From: JAVBMJ01 sp031552535
GTDB lineage: Bacteria; Bacteroidota; Bacteroidia; Bacteroidales; Rikenellaceae
Length of the DNA stretch: 5,032 nt
Assembly: GCA_031552535.1 (NCBI GenBank)
Contig: JAVBMJ010000035.1
Location: forward strand, 1 to 5,032
Reading direction: 5' to 3'
Shown here: one piece after another, positions 1-4,923 of the stretch
How the letters are laid out: the number at the start of each line of letters is the position of its first letter
How positions within the stretch are numbered: the stretch's first letter is position 1
Notes under the pieces: model-generated
What the model saw: the letters and a program-made list of their open reading frames with translations, nothing else
Told to the model about the DNA's origin: nothing
The model's database searches: none
Translations under genes and position numbers: made by a program

Positions 1-18
1 CGCTTTTTGAGAAAAGCG
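1..18. terminator. Possible hairpin downstream of the M56 gene
   Basis: Positions 1-7 (CGCTTTT) and 12-18 (AAAAGCG) are perfect inverted repeats around a 4-nt loop. The hairpin lies 45 nt beyond the M56 stop codon on the minus strand, so it could end that operon. The window edge hides whatever follows, including any T-tract, and the stem is mostly A/T. No gene is recognisable in the remaining bases 19-62. Confidence 0.25.
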
Positions 19-62
19 GCGGTTGAAGCACGGTTGCCTGATATATCTGGTTTTACGGATGG

Positions 63-1343
63 TTACTGCAGGGAGAAGATAACGGGGAGCTGGAATTCCA
101 CATTTATAGCCTTTCCGTTTTGTGTGCCGGGTTCCCATGCAGGCGACATTTTAATTACACGTACGGCCTCGTCGGCGAGCGCCTGGTGTGGAGACTGCAC
201 GGCTTCGACATTGGCGAGGGTGCCGTCTGGCGTGACAGTGAATTTGACGATCACTTTGCCCGATATTTTGCTTTGGGCGCACTGGGACGGATACGACAGG
301 TTTTGCATTACCCATTTATAAAAATTATCAACCCCGCCGCCCTGGAAAGCCGGCATCTTTTCGACTGTTTTATCGACGGGACTTTTTTGTTGTTTCCCTG
401 CGGAATCTACAGGTGCGTTAAAGGCCTGGGGGCTATGATCCGCCGCAACGGCCTGTCCCATGGGATTTCCGGCTATTTCGGCAGATGCGGTTTTTGCCGA
501 GAATGAGAAGAGTGTCAACAGGATTGCGGTGACGGGCAACGCCGCCAGCAAGCGGGGTGCCGCCCCACGGGTGGATTTGGTTTTTGAGATCATGGTCAGT
601 CGTTTTTTAATAAGTGAGTAGCCGAACCCGCTGACAAACTCCGGATGTATGCCAGTGAGATCGTGTATCAAAAGTGATGCGTATCTTTCCGTATCGAAAC
701 CCTGACGGAGCACGCTTTCGTCGGCCTGATACTCGTGTGCCTCTTTCAGAGACCGGCGCCACAGCCATACCGCGGGGTTCCACCACAGGGCGATGACAGA
801 GATCTGGGCCAACACAAGATCGTAACTGTGACCGAGCCTGACGTGGGTGTGTTCGTGCGCTTCGACCTGGCGTAGCGCCTCGTCATCCATCCCGTCGCTG
901 TTGATCAGTATGTAACGACCGGCGGTCATGGCTCCGCGAATGCTGCCGGTGTGGATAATGGAGCAGCCAGGCGTGGTCATGCGCGATGGCGAAAGGCGTA
1001 TCAATCTGGCGATCCGGAGCAGTTGCACAATGCACATCGAAGTCAGGCACAGCGAACCGGCTGCATAAATAACAAGCAACACATCGCCATACCTAAACCC
1101 CGGTTGCACCGCGGCATCCGGCGTCACAACTGTTACCACAACCGGTATCACGGCCCGGGCATCGATTGCAGCAGGCCACAGAGGTATCGAAAGCGCCGGA
1201 ATGAGTAGCGACAGCGCAGGTATTGCCAACAGAGCGGCACGGCGGCGGCCGAAACGCCTGTCGCCACGCAGGATCACCTGGCAAGAGAGCCACAGCACCG
1301 CGAAACAAATCTGCACCTCGATTATGTACGGCAGCACGATCAT
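63..1343 (-). CDS. BlaR1-like M56 membrane metalloprotease with C-terminal TonB domain
   Basis: This is a predicted inner-membrane zinc protease of peptidase family M56 (BlaR1/MecR1). Hydrophobic segments lie near residues 1-25, 36-60, 86-115, 176-196 and 264-283. The zinc motif HEHTH is at 163-167 (H163, E164, H167), and E204 with D208 in HEYQADE fits the third-ligand region. NPAVW at 189-193, after the HExxH, is typical of the family. The last hundred residues (about 328-426) resemble a TonB C-terminal domain: PAFQGG, SGKVIVKFTVTPDG and a closing VEFQLPVIF strand. BlaR1's penicillin-binding sensor domain is absent, so the signal is probably not a beta-lactam recognised by acylation. The gene follows the blaI-like gene by 3 nt, and a purine-rich GGGAGGA (1351-1357) in the end of that gene sits 7 nt before the ATG. 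In known systems such a protein senses an envelope signal and triggers cleavage of the partner repressor. The family call is firm; the ligand is unknown. Confidence 0.9.
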   Translation of the reverse strand: MIVLPYIIEVQICFAVLWLSCQVILRGDRRFGRRRAALLAIPALSLLIPALSIPLWPAAIDARAVIPVVVTVVTPDAAVQPGFRYGDVLLVIYAAGSLCLTSMCIVQLLRIARLIRLSPSRMTTPGCSIIHTGSIRGAMTAGRYILINSDGMDDEALRQVEAHEHTHVRLGHSYDLVLAQISVIALWWNPAVWLWRRSLKEAHEYQADESVLRQGFDTERYASLLIHDLTGIHPEFVSGFGYSLIKKRLTMISKTKSTRGAAPRLLAALPVTAILLTLFSFSAKTASAEIAGNPMGQAVAADHSPQAFNAPVDSAGKQQKSPVDKTVEKMPAFQGGGVDNFYKWVMQNLSYPSQCAQSKISGKVIVKFTVTPDGTLANVEAVQSPHQALADEAVRVIKMSPAWEPGTQNGKAINVEFQLPVIFSLQ

Positions 1344-1346
1344 GGT

Positions 1347-1757
1347 CTATTCCTCCCGTTGGTTTTGTTTGCGGGCCTTAACCTCTTTGGCAATGGAGAT
1401 AATCTCCTCGATGTCCCGCAGCGAAAGCTCCTCCTTTTCCGAAAAAAACGAGAACATCTGCGACACCGAGCCACCGAAAAAATTACCCACCACGCCCTGC
1501 ATAAAGCGGTGCGTGTAGTCACGCTTATCGACCAGCGGGTGGTAACGGTGGCTGCGCCCGTAGGCTTCGTGCCCCACTATTCCCTTGCGTTCAAGAATGC
1601 GTATGATCGTGGAGACGGTATTGTACGCCGGTTTGGGGTCGGGCATCATCTCTATCAACTCACTTACAAAAGCCTGCTTGCGGGCCCACAAAAACTGCAT
1701 GACTTCGAGTTCGGCGCGTGTAAGCTGTTCGTATTTGCGTGAAGGGTTCTGTTTCAT
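1347..1757 (-). CDS. BlaI/MecI/CopY-family transcriptional repressor
   Basis: This 136-residue winged-helix repressor has the usual length and layout of BlaI/MecI proteins. LTRAELEVMQFLW (12-24) is the first helix. The PKPAYNTVSTIIRILERKG region (41-59) holds the recognition helix with the hallmark YNTVST. YHPLV (72-76) closes the wing. The C-terminal part (about 80-130), with FFGGSVSQMFSFF followed by an EEL...EEI helix, matches the dimerisation region. In staphylococcal homologues the repressor dimer binds a palindromic operator and is inactivated by cleavage after the membrane sensor is activated. The ATG overlaps the upstream stop codon in an ATGA arrangement, which suggests translational coupling, and the M56 sensor gene follows by 3 nt. 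Two dyads over the operon promoter (2724-2737 and 2753-2766) are its likely operators. The cleavage site cannot be placed from this sequence alone. Confidence 0.93.
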   Translation of the reverse strand: MKQNPSRKYEQLTRAELEVMQFLWARKQAFVSELIEMMPDPKPAYNTVSTIIRILERKGIVGHEAYGRSHRYHPLVDKRDYTHRFMQGVVGNFFGGSVSQMFSFFSEKEELSLRDIEEIISIAKEVKARKQNQREE

Positions 1758-2713
1758 TGCGTAGTCGTATTATGGTAGCCGGTGCCGGATTGTTTAACAT
1801 ACAGTTTATTGCGGTCGAAGTCGAATATGAATGCCGAGTTTTCGAAAAACCGTGGCCCGACAAGTCCGGCATAGGCGTCGACACCGTGGAACAGCTTCAT
1901 CGCAGGGATGAAGCCCCCACGGGTCTCGATTCCAAGGAGCCGCGACGAAAAGGGCACGATAATCTGGAGTTGCGTCGCCTGGTTGGAGTGAAAACGTGTG
2001 GTGTCTTTAAGCAACATACGGTCGCATCGCGCCGTAAACTCCGCGACATCCGCCCTGTTCTTATTCAGCGTTAGCGCGTTGCCGGCTCCCAGGTCGAGCA
2101 GGAAATCCCCTGTGAGTTCCTCGCAACGGCCCGACGTGTCACACACTTCGAGCGTAGCCGCGACACAGAGTCCGCGAGTGCGTTTGTCCCGTTCGACATT
2201 CCAGGAGGTGAAACCCTGCGGCAAAGTGTATCCGTCTAGGAGCGTCCTCATATATCTTTCTTTGATATTAAACTCTACCGCGCCGCCGAGATCGGCCACC
2301 GGGAATACCACGTCGCACGAACGCCATGACGGGGAATTTACATCCCTGAAATCGACGACAAGAGCTTCGAGCCGTAGTTTCACGCCATTGACCGCAAGTG
2401 AGTCATCGACGGTATGGGTCACCGGATATTTTTGGGCGCCGCCCCAAAGTGCGACATAAGTGTTGGCAGGAGCTTCGGCAAGCCCGATTCCTAATTGCGC
2501 GTAGTATTTTGTGGCGAAAGATTTGTCGATAACAATCTTCGGGAAGCCGCTTTCAAGCATTACCTTCGCCTGCACCCCGTCGCCCAGCGTCCATTCCGAA
2601 AACAAGTGCCCCGTATTAACGTCGAGCGACGAGCGCATCCCCTGAGCCTGAAGCCGCGCAGGCAACAGCATCGGAATGCAAACCAGCAATATTGTAGTTA
2701 CGATCTTTATCAT
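1754..2713 (-). CDS. Secreted protein resembling a degenerate retropepsin-like aspartic protease
   Basis: This 319-residue protein starts with a signal peptide (about 1-23: a lysine, a hydrophobic run, then LQA before Q24), so it is probably periplasmic or outer-membrane-facing. It has the two-lobe layout of bacterial retropepsin-like aspartic proteases. The first lobe has LESG at 53-56 where an active enzyme has DTG or DSG. The second has LLDLGAG at 205-211, which keeps the aspartate (D207) but has Leu instead of Thr or Ser. The end, GLVGPRFFENSAFIFDFD followed by RNKLYV (about 293-316), closely matches the usual C-terminal strand pattern of the family. Cysteines at 133, 183, 191, 197 and 230 could form disulfides. 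It is the first gene of the operon and lies directly behind the regulated promoter, so it is probably the BlaI-controlled output. The fold assignment rests on motifs read by eye, and catalysis is uncertain because E54 replaces the first Asp. It may be an inactive homologue or a binding protein. Confidence 0.72.
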   Translation of the reverse strand: MIKIVTTILLVCIPMLLPARLQAQGMRSSLDVNTGHLFSEWTLGDGVQAKVMLESGFPKIVIDKSFATKYYAQLGIGLAEAPANTYVALWGGAQKYPVTHTVDDSLAVNGVKLRLEALVVDFRDVNSPSWRSCDVVFPVADLGGAVEFNIKERYMRTLLDGYTLPQGFTSWNVERDKRTRGLCVAATLEVCDTSGRCEELTGDFLLDLGAGNALTLNKNRADVAEFTARCDRMLLKDTTRFHSNQATQLQIIVPFSSRLLGIETRGGFIPAMKLFHGVDAYAGLVGPRFFENSAFIFDFDRNKLYVKQSGTGYHNTTTQ

Positions 2714-2723
2714 AGCTGTCCCT

Positions 2724-2737
2724 ATTTGCAGGCAAAT
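2724..2737. promoter_or_regulatory. Putative BlaI operator 2 over the -7 box
   Basis: ATTTGC-AG-GCAAAT is a 14-bp dyad with 6-bp arms. It overlaps the -7 box and the predicted start of transcription. It shares the TTTGC/GCAAA core with the dyad at 2753-2766, and the two centres are 29 bp apart, a little under three helical turns. That spacing would suit two repressor dimers on nearly the same face. Confidence 0.5.
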
Positions 2738-2763
2738 GTATAACTAATAATTTAGTTTGCAAA
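2733..2763 (-). promoter_or_regulatory. Bacteroidota-type promoter of the BlaI operon
   Basis: On the minus strand TTTG (2763-2760) is followed after exactly 19 nt by TACATTTG (2740-2733). This matches the Bacteroidota consensus TTTG at -33 and TAnnTTTG at -7. The predicted start of transcription is near 2728, giving a leader of only about 15 nt before the ATG at 2713. The leader has a GGGA but no convincing Shine-Dalgarno sequence. The promoter drives the aspartic-protease-like, blaI-like and M56 genes, and both its elements lie inside palindromes. Confidence 0.75.
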
Positions 2764-2766
2764 CTA
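2753..2766. promoter_or_regulatory. Putative BlaI operator 1 over the -33 box
   Basis: TAGTTTGCAAACTA is a perfect 14-bp palindrome containing the -33 TTTG of the operon promoter. A bound BlaI dimer here would block sigma contact. The palindrome is also bracketed by a wider inverted repeat, ATAACTAA (2740-2747) with TTAGTTAT (2772-2779). Assignment to BlaI is inferred from position and from the co-transcribed repressor gene, since no other DNA-binding protein is encoded nearby. Confidence 0.6.
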
Positions 2767-2837
2767 TTTTCTTAGTTATTATGACTGGCATTTTTGTGAT
2801 GCGATTTAATTGACTGGTGATAAGGCGGATATGTGTG

Positions 2838-2889
2838 CAATAAAAAACGACACCTGACGCAAAATTGCGTCAGGTGTCGTTTTTTATTG
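2838..2889. terminator. Rho-independent terminator of rplS, probably bidirectional
   Basis: Arms 2838-2862 and 2865-2889 are perfectly complementary over 25 bp around a central AA. The GC-rich core is CGACACCTGACGC, flanked by A6 on one side and T6 on the other, so a T-tract follows the stem on either strand. On the minus strand it lies 21 nt beyond the rplS stop and isolates rplS from the BlaI operon promoter downstream. Confidence 0.9.
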
Positions 2890-2910
2890 ATACTACAGGA
2901 AAGTCCGGGC

Positions 2911-3288
2911 TTAATTCTGCTCCTTCTTGCTTCCCATGTGTTTCTCCTTAATGCGGGCTTTCTTTCCGGTAAGGCTGCGCAGGTAATATATCCTCGCCTG
3001 ACGCACGATACCCCTCTTGTTGACTTCAATAGAGTCGATATGGGGGGAATAAAGTGGGAAGATGCGCTCCACACCAACGCCGTTCGACACCTTGCGGATA
3101 GTGAACATCTTCGTAATACCGCGCCCTTTGATTTGTATCACAACGCCGCGAAAACTCTGCAAACGCTCCTTGTTACCCTCTATGATCTTGTAGGTAACTG
3201 TGATGGTGTCGCCGCTTTTGAATGAGGGAACCTCCTTTTGAGGCCACATCGACTCTTCGGCGATTTTGATCAGATTGTCCTTGTTCAT
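2911..3288 (-). CDS. rplS: 50S ribosomal protein L19 (bL19)
   Basis: This 125-residue protein matches bL19 over nearly its full length. It shows FRGVVI (46-51), the hallmark FTIRKVSNGVGVER (62-75), FPLYSP (77-82), a VRQARIYYLR segment (95-104) and the basic tail GKKARIKEK. bL19 sits at the interface of the two ribosomal subunits. The gene appears to stand alone here, with its own promoter (3366-3396), a structured leader (3309-3357) and its own terminator (2838-2889). In Escherichia coli, by contrast, it ends the rpsP-rimM-trmD-rplS operon. The ATG at 3288 is chosen because MNKDNLIKI is the usual type of N-terminus, and only an A-rich stretch precedes it, as is common in this phylum. Confidence 0.98.
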   Translation of the reverse strand: MNKDNLIKIAEESMWPQKEVPSFKSGDTITVTYKIIEGNKERLQSFRGVVIQIKGRGITKMFTIRKVSNGVGVERIFPLYSPHIDSIEVNKRGIVRQARIYYLRSLTGKKARIKEKHMGSKKEQN

Positions 3289-3308
3289 TTTTACTACAAG
3301 TTAAATTT

Positions 3309-3357
3309 AGTGCGGAATATTACGGACCCCTGCGTTCTCATAAGAGATTCCTGCACT
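3309..3357 (-). promoter_or_regulatory. Structured 5' leader of rplS, candidate L19 autoregulatory element
   Basis: In the predicted rplS leader RNA, AGTGC-A-GGAAT (3357-3347) can pair with ATTCCGCACT (3318-3309), giving ten base pairs with one bulged A. The enclosed part contains a small TCTC-TTAT-GAGA hairpin (3347-3336, sharing one base with the outer stem) and a G-rich single-stranded stretch. The element begins immediately after the predicted start of transcription and ends 20 nt before the ATG. Ribosomal-protein leaders that bind the encoded protein are known for L19 in other bacteria. Whether this one belongs to a described class is not known from the sequence. Confidence 0.5.
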
Positions 3358-3365
3358 TTGGGCTG

Positions 3366-3396
3366 CAAAGGTAGGATTAATTTCACAAAAAACAAA
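3366..3396 (-). promoter_or_regulatory. rplS promoter
   Basis: On the minus strand TTTG (3396-3393) is followed by 19 nt and then TACCTTTG (3373-3366), a full match to the Bacteroidota -33/-7 pattern with the same spacing as the BlaI operon promoter. Transcription should start near 3360, giving a leader of about 70 nt. Confidence 0.75.
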
Positions 3397-3413
3397 AATC
3401 CCCCGATATTTTG

Positions 3414-3421
3414 TACATTTG
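3414..3421 (+). promoter_or_regulatory. surE promoter, -7 box
   Basis: TACATTTG matches the TAnnTTTG -7 box and lies 24 nt before the surE ATG, so the leader would be about 20 nt. No TTTG is found at the expected -33 position (about 3391-3394 reads AACA), so the promoter is incomplete by consensus. It lies back to back with the rplS promoter. Confidence 0.5.
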
Positions 3422-3445
3422 TGGCTCGAACAAAAGCCGGTACAT

Positions 3446-4225
3446 ATGAAAAAACCACTTATCTTCGTCACCAACGACGATGGGGTCGAAGCCAAAGGGC
3501 TTGATTACGCAATAGATATAGCACGCAAATTCGGCCGGGTAGTGGTCGTGGCCCCCGAGCACCACCAGTCGGGACTGTCGCACGCGATCACGATGTTCCG
3601 CCCGTTGCACCTCAAAAAAGTGCGCGAAGAGGAAGACCTTGTGGTGTATGCCTGCTCGGGAACCCCGGTCGATTGCGTGAAAATGGCGTTCGACTACCTG
3701 TTGGGAGGCGAGATACCGGCCCTGTCGCTGTCGGGGATCAACCACGGGTCGAACTCGGCGATCAACGTACTCTATTCGGGGACCATGGGAGCGGCCATAG
3801 AAGCGAGTTTTTACGGAGCTCCGGCAGTGGGGCTGTCGTTGCTCGATCACGATCTGGATGCCGATTTCGGGAATGCGGCCGCATGTGCCGAGGAGATAGT
3901 GCGCAGGCTACTTGCTGAACCCGTCCAGGGGCCGCTATGTCTCAACGTCAACGTGCCGGTGGTGCCTTTGGGTGAACTGAAAGGGATAAAGGTTTGCCGC
4001 CAGGCGCAGGGGCATTGGCTGGAGGTGTTCGATTGCCGGCAGGATCCGCGCGGGCGTGAGTATTTCTGGCTTAAGGGCGATTTCTGCAACGCCGAACCCG
4101 AATCGACCGACACCGACGAATGGGCCCTGTGCAACGGCTATGCCTCGGTGGTCCCAATAGATACCGACCTTACGCACTATAAGCAGATGCCTGCATTGAA
4201 ATCTTTGGAGCGGGCAGTGTTTTAA
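3446..4225 (+). CDS. surE: 5'/3'-nucleotidase SurE
   Basis: SurE is a cytoplasmic, metal-dependent phosphatase acting on nucleoside monophosphates, linked in other bacteria to stationary-phase survival. The 259-residue product has the usual family length. The metal and catalytic motifs are intact: TNDDG (9-13, with D11 and D12), QSGLSHAIT (41-49, with S42), SGTPVDCVK (71-79), SGINHGSNS (96-104, with N99) and YSGTMGAA (110-117). The C-terminal part contains DEWALCNGYASVVPID, the usual strand that packs the substrate pocket. The ATG at 3446 is preferred over an in-frame TTG at 3419, because MKKPLIFVTNDDG is the expected start and the TTG lies inside the -7 promoter box. The gene diverges from rplS and ends at a hairpin (4254-4291), so it seems monocistronic. 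Confidence 0.97.
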   Translation: MKKPLIFVTNDDGVEAKGLDYAIDIARKFGRVVVVAPEHHQSGLSHAITMFRPLHLKKVREEEDLVVYACSGTPVDCVKMAFDYLLGGEIPALSLSGINHGSNSAINVLYSGTMGAAIEASFYGAPAVGLSLLDHDLDADFGNAAACAEEIVRRLLAEPVQGPLCLNVNVPVVPLGELKGIKVCRQAQGHWLEVFDCRQDPRGREYFWLKGDFCNAEPESTDTDEWALCNGYASVVPIDTDLTHYKQMPALKSLERAVF

Positions 4226-4253
4226 TCGGCGCTTAAAGGCCAGTCCTGATGTG

Positions 4254-4291
4254 ATGGGGCCTCCTCGAAATCAATTTCGAGGAGGCCCCAT
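4254..4291. terminator. Hairpin terminator between surE and the convergent lipoprotein-like gene
   Basis: Arms 4254-4271 and 4274-4291 pair perfectly over 18 bp (core GGGGCCTCCTCGAAAT) around a 2-nt centre. It lies 28 nt after the surE stop and about 50 nt after the end of the minus-strand frame at 4343. No T-tract follows directly on either strand (GTGTTTGG on plus, CACATCAGG on minus). Its position between convergent genes makes it a likely shared terminator all the same. Confidence 0.75.
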
Positions 4292-4342
4292 GTGTTTGGT
4301 TAATTATATGTCGGTTATGGATTCCAATATTTTAATTCGCCA

Positions 4343-4555
4343 TTATCGATATAATACTTTTGGGCCGACACTATAATCACAATATTTATTTTTTATAAAT
4401 GCCAAATGTATAATAGGTCTATTACTTGCAGTATCTGTAGAAAGGTGCAATACATTATAGATAAGGGATAAGCACGATTTTATAAATAAATGCCAGGCCC
4501 TTGCCTCCCGAGGGTTGTTTTTCTCTGCCATAAAGTCTACTGTATGGCTGATCTC
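4343..4555 (-). pseudogene. Possible frameshifted C-terminal part of the lipoprotein-like gene
   Basis: This reading frame is open for 70 codons from 4555 to the TAA at 4343. It reads EISHTVDFMAEKNNP, then REARAWHLFIKSCLSLIYN, with an amphipathic, helix-like texture that seems more natural than the overlapping end of the other frame. Joining it to residues 1-115 of the upstream frame (ending FLEWMR) gives a continuous protein of about 185 residues. The junction falls in a GAGAGA run (minus strand, about 4557-4552), where loss of one GA unit would create the shift. It is not certain which frame is original, and the two could also be unrelated. Confidence 0.35.
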
Positions 4556-4898
4556 TCATCCATTCAAGAAATTTACCTGAACACGTATCCCAGATACAGC
4601 GATCATAACTATTATTTAGATCATCCTTGTTTGACAAATATACCTGATCTGTCATGCCTCCATGATAGACAATCCATCCAATGTATATTCTTGTCGGCAC
4701 CAATGCTTTTGTCACATCGCTTACTTCGTTATCAAAATGCACCATAATCTGCATGGTCACCTCAAGAGAATCTGTGATACATTTGCAAGGAATTTCAATG
4801 GCTGCAGAGGGAACGGAATCGCTTATCGAGATAAGTAAGGGTGCCTTATTTAAGACAGCCTGCCCGCAAGCATTAAGTGAAAATAAAGCAAGTGTCAC
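4455..4898 (-). pseudogene. Lipoprotein-like hypothetical gene, 5' end removed by an insertion sequence
   Basis: I do not recognise the family. The readable frame begins TLALFSLNACGQ, which is the hydrophobic core and lipobox (LNAC, cysteine at residue 11) of a lipoprotein signal peptide. The usual initiator Met and basic residues are missing. Reading upstream, the frame meets a TAG inside the adjoining insertion-sequence end, so only a GTG at 4898 could start it. The body has PCKC (37-40), a strand-like segment around SLEVTMQIMVHF and IYIGWIVYHGG, and an aromatic, acidic region near 87-115. Residues 116-147 look less protein-like, and another frame takes over there (see 4343-4555). The product would have been an exported, lipid-anchored protein. 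Bases here are more AT-rich than in surE or rplS, which suggests accessory DNA. It is probably inactive, although transcription entering from the insertion sequence cannot be excluded. Confidence 0.55.
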
Positions 4899-4902
4899 TA
4901 CT

Positions 4903-4921
4903 GTCCACTAAAAAATTGGAC
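4903..4921. repeat. Short dyad at the insertion-sequence end
   Basis: GTCCA (4903-4907) and TGGAC (4917-4921) are inverted around a 9-nt A-rich spacer. They lie immediately after the transposase stop, so this may be part of the terminal recognition site or a weak hairpin. Confidence 0.45.
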
Positions 4922-4923
4922 GC

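Noticed and set aside
7..506. Plus-strand open frames at 7-321 and 120-506
   Set aside because: They lie antisense to the TonB-domain end of the M56 gene, and their translations show no recognisable domain.
63..1343. A genuine beta-lactam resistance sensor (BlaR1)
   Set aside because: The penicillin-binding sensor domain is missing and no beta-lactamase gene is in the window.
1351..1357. GGGAGGA as a true Shine-Dalgarno site for the M56 gene
   Set aside because: Spacing is good (7 nt), but the bases also encode the end of BlaI (RE-E), and this phylum rarely relies on such sites; it is noted in the gene entry and not listed as a feature.
951..1742. Open frames on both strands at 951-1208, 1093-1308, 1201-1518, 1340-1522 and 1359-1742
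   Set aside because: All overlap the clearly identified M56 and BlaI-like genes in other frames, and their compositions are skewed (arginine-rich or cysteine-rich) as expected of shadows.
1739..2743. Open frames at 1739-2074, 1998-2459 and 2495-2743 on the plus strand
   Set aside because: They are antisense to the secreted aspartic-protease-like gene, which has a signal peptide, promoter and operon context.
2772..3225. Open frames at 2772-3077 (minus) and 2833-3225 (plus)
   Set aside because: They run through the rplS terminator hairpin and the rplS coding region in other frames; the similar CNKKRHLTQ-type text in both is simply the palindrome read from both strands.
3419..3445. Longer surE starting at TTG 3419
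   Set aside because: The added residues are not part of the family N-terminus and the TTG lies within the predicted -7 box.
4490..4911. Plus-strand open frames at 4490-4747 and 4681-4911
   Set aside because: They are antisense to the lipoprotein-like frame, lack any recognisable motif, and one runs into the insertion-sequence end.
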